DNA of 64,000 bases from Pseudomonas sp. KBW05 (GTDB lineage Bacteria > Pseudomonadota > Gammaproteobacteria > Pseudomonadales > Pseudomonadaceae). The notes beneath the pieces were generated by a model. It searched no databases. It was not told where the DNA came from and saw only the letters and a list, made by a program, of their open reading frames with translations. Position 1 is the first letter of the stretch; each line of letters opens with the position of its first letter. The position numbers and the translations under genes were made by a program. The stretch covers positions 23,431-87,430 of the forward strand of contig NZ_QAJM01000033.1 in NCBI RefSeq assembly GCF_003852405.1, written 5' to 3'. This document shows, piece after piece, positions 17,401 to 24,751 of this stretch.

Positions 17401-19287
17401 ACGGCGCTGGCGACATTAAACACAGCCAGAACCCAATACACCGAACAAAACGGCAAGTTGAGGCGTACATGGGCCATTTGGAATGCCGCCACCGCTGAGC
17501 AAAAAGCCCGGATAAACGCCGCGTATCAGTTGGAGCTGGCGAAGACACAGGAACAAAGGTCGTTCTATAGCATCAGCCTGGTCAATTACCGGGAAAAGGC
17601 AGCCAAAACCGTTCAGGCATACAGGGCTGTCATCAGTGCGACCAGCGACATCAAGGCTGTCGACCATCAAACCAACCACGACCGTGGGCAGACGGCGCAG
17701 TTTTTTGCCTTATGGGAACAGCAGGACCAATTGCGCACTCACTTGGCCCACTTCGGCCTGGGCACTGAAATGTGCGGCCGAGGAATGACTGCAGTACAAC
17801 GCTTCACCCTCGCCTACGAAAAACTCGAACAGGGAGAGCCCGAGGAATATCTCGCGCTGATCGAAGACCTGAAGGTCTCCCGCACCTACCACGATCAAAT
17901 CGTCGACGTTACCGTCGTCCAGGAACAGATCCTCGAAGAAATGGCCCAAGCATCAGCCTTTGGCAAGAGTTTCAGGGACGACATGGTTGAACGGCTGTCG
18001 AACCCGGAAAACTACCTCTCGGACAATGCCAGATTGATGGGCATCGACATTGTTCAAGAGCTCAGCCTTGACCGGAGCGTCCCACTCGAGCAAAACAGTA
18101 TGGAGGCGTTGTTCTTTCTCCAATTTGAGCGAATACGCTTACGTCCCACCATCTCGGCGCACATAGAGATGACCACCAGCCGGGGCTACAGCGCGACCGA
18201 ACGGATCGATGTACTGGAATCCATCGTGGACCGCTATGCCGCAGCCGAATACATTGGGCAGAATCTCAGGCAGCTGAACCCAGCCTGTATTCGTACGTCG
18301 TACCTGGACGCCTTTCTGGACAGAGTCAAGCGAGGTCGCACCAGCGCCGAAAATGACCTGAAAACCCTCATCATCGACAGCGAGGAAAACCAGAGTGTCT
18401 CTCCTCCCCCCAAAGCCATCAGACAAAAACCTGCCTCCAAGCGGGTGTTCAAGACGCGTACTCGCGGCACTCTGATCGGTGATCTGCGTACGGCGTTACC
18501 CGAGGGGGGCGAGCAGCATATCGAGATCATCGACCCCTCTAACGGCGAAGTGGTCGAGCGATTCCACGAACACCCCGATCAGGGCGTCTATGTGGAAATC
18601 GAAAAGGGCCATGCACCGCCGCCGTCCAGACCGGCGCGTTCGCCCAGGGCAATCAGAAGTGCTGCGCAAGATATCGAAGCCAAGCGCGTGAGCATCGAAA
18701 GCACGATACGACGCGAACTCAATCAAATGGACCGTGACGACGTGCTACGGGAAGAAAAGGTGCCTCAGGATTGGCAGTTCATGCTCACCACTGAAGCAGA
18801 AAAACTCGAGGCCCTGGCCGCCGAACTGGAGCAAGCCGCTCCCTCTGACCAAACAACCCGTACAGCCACGCAATGGCGAGCCCAAGCCTTGCAAATGAAA
18901 GCTGCCGGAACACAGTACCGCATCGCTGGCCACAAAAAGCAGTCGCCCACGGTAGGTACCGTGGATTACCTGTGGCATGAAAAGACAGTGGACATCGGCC
19001 TGGTAAAAGCGCGCGAGCGTACAAACGCCAAGGACTTTCTCAGCGAATACGCCGTACGCGACCGCGATACCGGAAGCGTATTGTGGTATGCCCACTTTCA
19101 CTACGACAGCTTGACCGCGGCCAACACGGCGTACACCAGTGGCCATTTAAAACGCGCGGCACAACGTCACATCGGGTTCAAGGCACAACTGGAACAATAT
19201 CGGCACAACAGCGCCAAGGTTATCGCCATCTGGCGAAGCAAAATCCCGCCCGCCCTGGCTCACAAATTGTTCTTCTATATCGACTGA
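14467..19287 (+). CDS. Very large dermonecrotic-toxin-like protein (DUF6543-type)
   Basis: 1606 aa starting at TTG, with AGAAGGA at 7-8 bases as ribosome binding site. There is no signal peptide. The long N-terminal half contains the conserved block around HYVRMGIGMEFDTLEIPAPA. Two hydrophobic segments follow at about residues 715-745 and 761-778, then a Pro-rich linker near 790-830. An alpha-helical, Ala/Glu/Arg-rich coiled coil lies at about 942-1058. The C-terminal domain at about 1480-1606 contains KDFLSEYAVRDRDTGSVLWY and ends KLFFYID. This architecture matches a family of giant Pseudomonas proteins annotated as dermonecrotic-toxin-domain or DUF6543 proteins, thought to act on host or competitor cells. 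It stands alone with no adjacent immunity, chaperone or secretion gene. Enzymatic activity and secretion route are unknown. Confidence 0.7.
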   Translation: MATDSSPLPLSRVLAQAVTTQFANRPTLHSVVSQRLHDSAQEKYPSLRLDIATLRVAEPSSAGAWHLKPLIDLALEFLATGVPVDFSDKHSSEYYLCNRDTPQVRITANNAKIDMQVIASLVNELPVVLPVELQSALATFWQHTGSTGTSRWQWMGDLLRTSLRNSVARASGLSDEHLQLLNNVLDYPDNRERDNLNLPGEPVHAYTLETTLIQGDLRVSVQASELLLVQGTRVVSCGVSGNIRTYPSVDAFGRAWSSAIKNSYQSEQIVWKRFEPDGNIFDTQAALILNQQLENLAALQLPANTSVAALQERYERVTDPAALLLNAPVSTALPFSKLHAVLPEWLAQGTYAERSAYAHHLAELATIKKRTHGRSFLDGIEGLRTFAAKKLQALMLADHPSGPVYNADALELTYAVPVGDIGSSYLEHVRMTLTDLALKNLSGKPKGRLTLSSQDSQALATWLTPDYVEDLVTRADIGTAYPALLERLFFNDGEQSDTRETLFAQQLRVHLPMTALELAVRQQSGMTWQGYRWVAAVVKETAADRRVDDKDIVIHALGFLRKPGADPDYVTDMFVIEEQSCTTGPVILYRPQYVPVLSEFSSREALMQAIAAPGALQESALTWLSDGARTVYANGGFQQPHYVRMGIGMEFDTLEIPAPATLATCASDSEILQSLSIGHLMQHLFGSYARALVTVADRQSVSNHESRWASIQEGAGLLFNTVLLPLLRGPAMLVGWMLQITSGLAHDIPALESSDPQARELAWIDLLLNLGLVLIHAGANAGERATSRPLSEVGQPPVALAPLRRTPQTPLATPSRVRQGPVGQPSQPPGNGNTLIDFNLSTAREASRARLFEQLLKIRVDWPKDLPTPMATGPFKGLYWIDATWHASVRGRLFQVSVVPGFGDVYVVHPEHPDRPGIELRTDGQGHWTLEEGLKLTGGGRKNRVAEARKANAERLVSLNSRKAEAELALAQRVRDENTALATLNTARTQYTEQNGKLRRTWAIWNAATAEQKARINAAYQLELAKTQEQRSFYSISLVNYREKAAKTVQAYRAVISATSDIKAVDHQTNHDRGQTAQFFALWEQQDQLRTHLAHFGLGTEMCGRGMTAVQRFTLAYEKLEQGEPEEYLALIEDLKVSRTYHDQIVDVTVVQEQILEEMAQASAFGKSFRDDMVERLSNPENYLSDNARLMGIDIVQELSLDRSVPLEQNSMEALFFLQFERIRLRPTISAHIEMTTSRGYSATERIDVLESIVDRYAAAEYIGQNLRQLNPACIRTSYLDAFLDRVKRGRTSAENDLKTLIIDSEENQSVSPPPKAIRQKPASKRVFKTRTRGTLIGDLRTALPEGGEQHIEIIDPSNGEVVERFHEHPDQGVYVEIEKGHAPPPSRPARSPRAIRSAAQDIEAKRVSIESTIRRELNQMDRDDVLREEKVPQDWQFMLTTEAEKLEALAAELEQAAPSDQTTRTATQWRAQALQMKAAGTQYRIAGHKKQSPTVGTVDYLWHEKTVDIGLVKARERTNAKDFLSEYAVRDRDTGSVLWYAHFHYDSLTAANTAYTSGHLKRAAQRHIGFKAQLEQYRHNSAKVIAIWRSKIPPALAHKLFFYID

Positions 19288-19305
19288 TTGCCCTTGGGTC
19301 ACGCT

Positions 19306-19331
19306 GCGTCAATGTCGCAGGACATTGACGC
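19306..19331. terminator. Hairpin between convergent toxin-like and fadD genes
   Basis: A perfect 11-bp stem (GCGTCAATGTC with GACATTGACGC) with a 4-base loop fills the 50-base gap between two convergent stops. Neither side has a T-run. It is likely a shared barrier to read-through. Confidence 0.55.
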
Positions 19332-19337
19332 CATCCG

Positions 19338-21041
19338 TCAACGCAAGGCTCGTCGCAATACCTTGCCCACCGTGGTCTTGGGCAACTCGGTCGTGCGGAA
19401 CTCCACATACCTGGGCACCTTGTACCCCGTCAGATACTCCCGGCAGTGTGCAAGGATCTGTTCCTGTGTCAGGTTCGGGTCTTTGCGCACCACGATGATC
19501 TTGACCTTTTCGCCGGTCACCGGGTCCTCCACACCAATGGCCGCCACCTCGCCCACACCGGGGTGCAGCGCCACCACATCTTCGATTTCATTGGGGTATA
19601 CGTTGAAACCCGAGACGAGGATCATGTCCTTCTTGCGGTCCACCAGGCGGATATATCCGCGCGCGTCCATCACCCCGATATCGCCGGTAGACAACCACCC
19701 CTCGGCATCCAGCACCTCGGCGGTAGCCTCAGGGCGTTTCCAGTAGCCCTGCATCACCTGCGGCCCACGCACTTGCAGTTCGCCCTGCTCGCCAACCCCG
19801 GCCAACTCGCCGTCTTCACGCACAAAGCGCACCCAGGTCGACGGCAACGGCACGCCGATGCTGCCGGTGAATTCCATCTCGCGCATGCGCGCAATATTGA
19901 TCGGGCTGATGCTCACCACCGGCGAGCACTCCGTCAGGCCGTAACCCTCGATGATCGGCAGCCCGGTGACTTCCTGCCAGCGCTTGGCCACCGCCGTGTG
20001 CGTCGCCATGCCCCCAGCGATCACCATGCGCAGGTCGGAAAAGTCCCGCGCACAGAACTCCTTGTTCTCCAGCAAGCCATTAAACAAGGTGTTGACCCCA
20101 GCGATGCCGTTGAAGCGTTCCTTGCGCAGGATCATCTGCACCCGCTTCACGTCCCGTGGGTTGGCGATGAGGATGTTGCGCCCGCCCAGGCACATGAACA
20201 TCAGGCAGTTCACCGTCAGGGAAAAGATGTGGTACAGCGGCAGCAAGGTGACGTTGGTTTCCTGCTTGTCCTGGTCCAGTTGGTCGCCAACCCAGGCCTT
20301 GGCTTGCAGCAGGTTGGCGATGATATTGCGGTGGCTGAGCATTACGCCCTTGGCGTCACCCGTAGTGCCGCCGGTGTACTGCAGGAACGCCAGGTCATCG
20401 AGTTGCATGGGCACCGGGAAGTGGTTCAGGCCACGCCCTTGCTTGAGCACCCGGTTGAAGCGCAACGCCCCCGGCAGATTGAATGCGGGCACCTGCTTTT
20501 GCACGGTGCGCAGGATGAAGTTCATCGCCGCCCCCTTGAAGGTGCCGAGCAGGTCGCCAATGGCCGCGATCACCACGCGCTTGACGCTGCTGCCGGCGAT
20601 GACTTTTTCCAGGGTGTGGGCGAAGTTCTCGAAGATCACCACGGTTTCGGCTTCGCTGTCCTTGAGCAAGTGTTTGAGTTCGTGGGAGGTGTACAGCGGG
20701 TTGACGTTGACCACCACCGCACCGGCCAGGATCGTGCCCAGCAGGCAGATCGGGTACTGCAAGCAGTTGGGCATCATCAGCGCCACACGGTCGCCCTTTT
20801 TCACCCCCTGGCCCTGCAGCCACGCGGCAAACGCGAAGCCCTGGACTTCCCAGTCGGCGTAGGTCATTTCCGTGCCGATGCTGACATAGGCCACCCGCTC
20901 GCGGAATTTCTCCAGGTGCTCCAGGAACACTTCCCGCAACGACGGGTAAACCTCGATGCCCGCGTCGATGTCGGCCGGCACGCCGGGCAGGTAAGCGTCC
21001 AACCAGATCCGTTCGGTTTGTTCCAGGCTGACAGTGCTCAT
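19338..21041 (-). CDS. fadD: Long-chain fatty acid-CoA ligase
   Basis: 567 aa. The start at 21041 has AAGGAAAC before it; an in-frame ATG 75 bases upstream lies in the thiolase gene and is rejected. AMP-binding motifs are intact: YTGGTTGDAKG at 222-232, EGYGLTECSP, GWLSTGDIG, and the FACS signature DRKKDMILVSGFNVYPNEIE. It activates fatty acids to acyl-CoA with ATP at the inner membrane. It is the last gene of the FabG4-MaoC-thiolase-fadD operon (31 bases after the thiolase). A perfect AACAACAA motif flanks the ribosome binding site. Confidence 0.92.
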   Translation of the reverse strand: MSTVSLEQTERIWLDAYLPGVPADIDAGIEVYPSLREVFLEHLEKFRERVAYVSIGTEMTYADWEVQGFAFAAWLQGQGVKKGDRVALMMPNCLQYPICLLGTILAGAVVVNVNPLYTSHELKHLLKDSEAETVVIFENFAHTLEKVIAGSSVKRVVIAAIGDLLGTFKGAAMNFILRTVQKQVPAFNLPGALRFNRVLKQGRGLNHFPVPMQLDDLAFLQYTGGTTGDAKGVMLSHRNIIANLLQAKAWVGDQLDQDKQETNVTLLPLYHIFSLTVNCLMFMCLGGRNILIANPRDVKRVQMILRKERFNGIAGVNTLFNGLLENKEFCARDFSDLRMVIAGGMATHTAVAKRWQEVTGLPIIEGYGLTECSPVVSISPINIARMREMEFTGSIGVPLPSTWVRFVREDGELAGVGEQGELQVRGPQVMQGYWKRPEATAEVLDAEGWLSTGDIGVMDARGYIRLVDRKKDMILVSGFNVYPNEIEDVVALHPGVGEVAAIGVEDPVTGEKVKIIVVRKDPNLTQEQILAHCREYLTGYKVPRYVEFRTTELPKTTVGKVLRRALR

Positions 21042-21051
21042 GGCAGTTTCC

Positions 21052-21062
21052 TTATTGTTGTT
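21052..21062 (-). promoter_or_regulatory. AANAANAA motifs before fadD
   Basis: AACAACAATAA on the minus strand lies directly upstream of AAGGAAAC. It contains two overlapping perfect AANAANAA matches, typical of Hfq/Crc-controlled starts. Confidence 0.55.
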
Positions 21063-21072
21063 TTTGATAGCG

Positions 21073-22371
21073 CTACTTTTCGACGATGGCGGTAATGCCC
21101 AGCCCGCCCGCCGCACAGATCGAAATCAGGCCACGGCCGCCGCCGTTTTCATGAATGGTCTTGGCCAGCGTCGCCAGTTGCCGGCCACCAGTAGCGGCGA
21201 AAGGATGGCCGCAGCCCAGGGAGCCGCCATTCACGTTCATTTTGGCGCGGTCGATGGCGCCCAGCGGCGCGTCCAGGCCCAGGCGTTGACGGCAGTAATC
21301 GGCGTCTTCCCAGGCCTTGAGGGTGCACAGCACCTGGGCGGCAAAGGCTTCATGGATCTCGAAGAAGTCAAAGTCGGCAAAACTCAGGCCTTCGCGCTTG
21401 AGCATGCGCGGCACCGCGTAGGCCGGGGCCATCAGCAGGCCTTCGCTGCCATCGACAAAATTCACCGCCGCCGTTTCACCGGTGCGCAGATATGCCAGCA
21501 CCGGCCAGCCGTTTGCTGCTGCCCACTCTTCACTGGCCAGCAACACCACCGAGGCACCATCGGTCAGCGGTGTCGAGTTGCCGGCGGTGAGGCTGCCGTT
21601 GTCACGGTCATAGGCCGGCGCCAGGCTGGCGAGTTTGGCAAGGTGGGTGTCGGCGCGCAGGTTGTTGTCCCGGGCCAGGCCGCGATGGGGGCTGATCAGG
21701 TCATCGAAAAAACCGCGTTTGTAGGCCGCGTCCAGGCGCTGGTGACTGGTCAACGTCAGTTCATCCTGGGCCAGACGCTTGATCTGCCAGCGCTGGGCCA
21801 TGGCTTCGCAGTGCTCGCCCATGGACAAGCCGGTCCGCGGCTCGCCATTGCGCGGCAGCAGCGGCTTGAAAAACATCGACGGGCGCACCTTGAGCAAGGC
21901 CTGCAACTTGCCGCCCAGGCCTTTGGCGCGATTGGCCGCGAGCAAGGTGTGACGCAGGGATTCGTTGATGCCGATGGGCGCGTCGGAAGTGGTATCAGCC
22001 CCCCCGGCGATGCCCACGTCGATCTGGCCGAGGGCGATTTTATTGGCCACCAGCAACGCCGCCTCCAGGCCGGTGCCGCAGGCTTGCTGCACGTCATAGG
22101 CCGGTGTGTCCGGCGACAAAGTGGTAGACAGCAGCGACTCACGCGCCAGGTTGAAATCCCGCGAATGCTTGATCACCGCACCGGCGGCAAACTCCCCGAG
22201 GCGCTTGCCGTGCAGGTTGTAGCGGTCCACCAGGCCTTGCAGCGCCGCCACCAGCAAGTCCTGGTTGCTGTCGTGGGCATACACCGTGTTGGAGCGGGCA
22301 AACGGGATGCGGTTGCCACCGATAATCGCCACGCGGCGAGTCGGGGCCGGGTTGAAGCTGTAGTCAGTCAT
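21073..22371 (-). CDS. Acetyl-CoA C-acyltransferase (thiolase)
   Basis: 432 aa, the length of FadI/long thiolases. The acyl-enzyme cysteine is C98 in QQACGTGLEA. The other catalytic residues are in the HEAF motif, H389 in GCGHPFAATGG and C419 in ISICAAGG. It performs thiolytic cleavage of 3-oxoacyl-CoA (or the reverse condensation). Its ATG overlaps the MaoC stop by 4 bases, so it follows the hydratase in one transcript. It acts with the FabG4-type reductase, MaoC hydratase and FadD encoded in the same operon. No FadB-type multifunctional enzyme is nearby. Confidence 0.92.
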   Translation of the reverse strand: MTDYSFNPAPTRRVAIIGGNRIPFARSNTVYAHDSNQDLLVAALQGLVDRYNLHGKRLGEFAAGAVIKHSRDFNLARESLLSTTLSPDTPAYDVQQACGTGLEAALLVANKIALGQIDVGIAGGADTTSDAPIGINESLRHTLLAANRAKGLGGKLQALLKVRPSMFFKPLLPRNGEPRTGLSMGEHCEAMAQRWQIKRLAQDELTLTSHQRLDAAYKRGFFDDLISPHRGLARDNNLRADTHLAKLASLAPAYDRDNGSLTAGNSTPLTDGASVVLLASEEWAAANGWPVLAYLRTGETAAVNFVDGSEGLLMAPAYAVPRMLKREGLSFADFDFFEIHEAFAAQVLCTLKAWEDADYCRQRLGLDAPLGAIDRAKMNVNGGSLGCGHPFAATGGRQLATLAKTIHENGGGRGLISICAAGGLGITAIVEK

Positions 22372-23258
22372 CGATGGCTCTCATTCCAGACAAATAGCCC
22401 GCGCATATGCGGTTTATCACCGGCGAAATTGCGCACTTCAAATTCACGGCGCGGGCCGCTGGCGGGATGGTTCCACAGCGCGACCTGGCCGGGCAGGAAG
22501 ATCGGCAGTTTGAAATCACAATGCGCCTCGGCCTGCTCCAACCCTCCGGGCGGTTGCTGGGCAGCAAGTGCGCGGCCCAGGGTCCACATGCCGTGGGCGA
22601 TGGCGCGGCGAAAGCCAAAGAGCTTGGCGCCGATCAGCGAGGTGTGGATCGGGTTGAAATCTCCCGATACCCGGGCAAAGCGCCGGCCCAGATCGGCGGG
22701 CAACACCCATCGCTGGGTGCGCAGCAGGCCTTCTTCCTGCAACGCCAACGCCGCATTCCAGGGTTCGCCGACGGGGTCCTTGACGTCCCGACGCAGGTAC
22801 AGACTGTCGCTTTCCCACGCCAGGGTGCCCGCACTGTAGGCCCGGGTGGCGATGCTCAGCGCCTGGCCCTTGGCGTGGGCGACCCAGCGTTCGCAATACA
22901 CCTCCAGGCGCAGCGCCTGGCCTGCCTGCAAGCGCTGATGCTGGCGAATGCGATTGGCCAGATGCACCATGCCGCTGGCCGGGTACGGAAAGCTTGGCCG
23001 TGTGAGCAGCATCAAGTGCAGCGGGAATGCCAGCACATGGGGGTAGGACAGCGGCACGCCCTGCTCCGGGCGAAATCCGCAGGCACGGCCATAGGCGGCA
23101 ATATCGGCGGCCTGCAACGCCACGGCCGAACGCACCAGGCGTTCCGTGGGCAATACCGGTGCACCGTCCAGCTTGGGCTTGCGCAAGGCACGCACGCCGT
23201 CGAACAACAGCTGGGTGCGCGACGGCGGTGGATCGATAATCTGCGTCACGTAGTCCAT
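22368..23258 (-). CDS. MaoC-like double-hotdog (R)-enoyl-CoA hydratase
   Basis: 296 aa with two hotdog folds. The N-terminal half is degenerate; the C-terminal half holds the hydratase-2 motif GDFNPIH with D200 and H205, followed by GFRRAIAHGMW. Family members hydrate trans-2-enoyl-CoA to (R)-3-hydroxyacyl-CoA. The gene sits 3 bases after the FabG4-type gene and overlaps the thiolase start. Size and gene pairing resemble the mycobacterial HtdX/FabG4 type. Stereochemistry is inferred from family, not seen directly. Confidence 0.88.
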   Translation of the reverse strand: MDYVTQIIDPPPSRTQLLFDGVRALRKPKLDGAPVLPTERLVRSAVALQAADIAAYGRACGFRPEQGVPLSYPHVLAFPLHLMLLTRPSFPYPASGMVHLANRIRQHQRLQAGQALRLEVYCERWVAHAKGQALSIATRAYSAGTLAWESDSLYLRRDVKDPVGEPWNAALALQEEGLLRTQRWVLPADLGRRFARVSGDFNPIHTSLIGAKLFGFRRAIAHGMWTLGRALAAQQPPGGLEQAEAHCDFKLPIFLPGQVALWNHPASGPRREFEVRNFAGDKPHMRGLFVWNESHR

Positions 23259-23261
23259 GGC

Positions 23262-24605
23262 TCAAGCTCCCAGCAGGCTTTGCCCGCACACCCGTACGAC
23301 TTGTCCGTTGACCCCGCCGGAAGCCGGGTGCGCCAGCCAGGCGATCGTCTCGGCCACATCAATCGGCTGTCCGCCCTGATGCAACGCATTCATACGCCGC
23401 CCCGCCTCGCGGATCATCAGCGGGATCTTCGCGGTCATCTGGGTTTCGATAAACCCCGGCGCCACCGCATTCACCGTGACCTGCTGCGCCGCCGCACGCG
23501 GCGCCAGGCCTTGCACCAGGCCAATCACCCCCGCCTTGGAGGTGGCGTAGTTGCTTTGCCCGAGGTTGCCGGCAATACCGGAGATCGACGACACGCCCAC
23601 AATGCGCCCACCGGGGTTGAGGCCCTGGCTGTCCAACAACGCCTCAGTCAGGCGCAGGGGCGCCTCCAGGTTGACCGCCAGCACGCTGCGCCACGCGGCT
23701 TCGGTCATTTTGGCGATGGTCTTGTCGCGGGTGATCCCGGCGTTATGCACCACCACGTCGAATGCGCCGTATTGGCTGACATGGGTGCCCAGCAACGCAG
23801 CGGCGTCGGCGGCGGTGATGTCCAACGGCAATGCCGAACCGCCCACACTGGCCGCCACTTGTTGCAGCGAGTCCTGGGCCTGGGGCACATCCACGCACAC
23901 TACATGGGCGCCGTCACGGGCCAACACCTGGGCAATCGCCAGGCCGATGCCACGGGAGGCACCCGTGACCAGCGCGCGGCGACCGGCGAAAGGCTTGTCC
24001 CAATTGACCGTCACGTGGCCGTCCACGGGTTTTTCCACGCGCACCACTTGCCCCGAGACGTAGGCTGAACGACGCGACAGAAAGAAGCGCAGGCTGCTGT
24101 CCAGCGCGTCTTCGGCCCCCGGCGCAACGTAGAGCAATTGCACGGTGATCGCACGGCGCAGCTCCTTGGCCAGGGAGCGCACCAAACCTTCAAGGGCGCG
24201 CTGGGCGATGGCCTGGGGCAAGTCCGCACAATGTTCCGGCGCGGTGCCGAGCACCACCACACGGCCGTGTTGGCCCAGACGTTTGCCGTTGGCATGGAAG
24301 AATTCGTACAGCTCATCCAGTTGTTGCAGGCTGCTCACGCCACTGGCGTCAAACACCGCGCCCTGCACCTTGCCGGTGGACGGTGCCTTGAGAGTGGCTG
24401 CAGCGGCAGTGACCGTGTCGGTGGCGCTGAACAGTTGTTGCACCTGTGCAGCCAAGCGCCCTGCCCCGGCGACGATCACCGGATTGGCCAAGCCCTGCTG
24501 GCCGCTGCGATGGCGCTGCAATGGCAGGGGTTGCGGCAAGCCGAGGGTCTGGGCCAGGCGGCGGCCCCAGGGGGAATTGACGAACGTTAAGTAGCTGTCA
24601 CTCAT
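23262..24605 (-). CDS. High-molecular-weight 3-oxoacyl reductase (FabG4 type)
   Basis: 447 aa by coordinates, twice the size of FabG. The start at 24605 (ATGAGTGACAG) is preferred over an ATG 42 bases upstream; its ribosome binding site is weak. The first ~200 residues form a degenerate Rossmann domain. The second is a full SDR domain: TGASRGIG at 214-221, HNAG near 287-290, the VSSISG serine, and Y353-x-x-x-K357. Mycobacterial FabG4 enzymes of this layout use NADH and (R)-3-hydroxyacyl-CoA/ACP. It is the first gene of the operon with MaoC, thiolase and FadD, separated from fadE by a REP. Confidence 0.88.
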   Translation of the reverse strand: MSDSYLTFVNSPWGRRLAQTLGLPQPLPLQRHRSGQQGLANPVIVAGAGRLAAQVQQLFSATDTVTAAAATLKAPSTGKVQGAVFDASGVSSLQQLDELYEFFHANGKRLGQHGRVVVLGTAPEHCADLPQAIAQRALEGLVRSLAKELRRAITVQLLYVAPGAEDALDSSLRFFLSRRSAYVSGQVVRVEKPVDGHVTVNWDKPFAGRRALVTGASRGIGLAIAQVLARDGAHVVCVDVPQAQDSLQQVAASVGGSALPLDITAADAAALLGTHVSQYGAFDVVVHNAGITRDKTIAKMTEAAWRSVLAVNLEAPLRLTEALLDSQGLNPGGRIVGVSSISGIAGNLGQSNYATSKAGVIGLVQGLAPRAAAQQVTVNAVAPGFIETQMTAKIPLMIREAGRRMNALHQGGQPIDVAETIAWLAHPASGGVNGQVVRVCGQSLLGA

Positions 24606-24647
24606 AAATGCACTCACAACACTGTATTGACCTGGAAACCCAATCAC

Positions 24648-24736
24648 TGTGGGAGCGGGCTTGCTCGCGAATGCGCTGGGTCAGCCAGCACATCTGTCAC
24701 TGACAGACCGCATTCGCGAGCAAGCCCGCTCCCACA
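24648..24736. repeat. Inverted REP pair, GAGCGGG subtype
   Basis: Facing copies of GTGGGAGCGGGCTTGCTCGCGA with a spacer of about 40 bases, the same arms as 1819-1908. It occupies nearly the whole gap between fadE (stop 24752) and the FabG4-type gene (start 24605), and may dampen read-through within the minus-strand gene run. Confidence 0.9.
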
Positions 24737-24751
24737 ATGACCCTGTGTCGC

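Noticed and set aside
19446-21095. 549-codon plus-strand open frame opposite fadD
   Set aside because: Shadow of fadD, no recognisable motif.
1819-24736. Repeated arms as a CRISPR-like array
   Set aside because: The repeats are widely separated inverted pairs between genes, not regularly spaced direct repeats.
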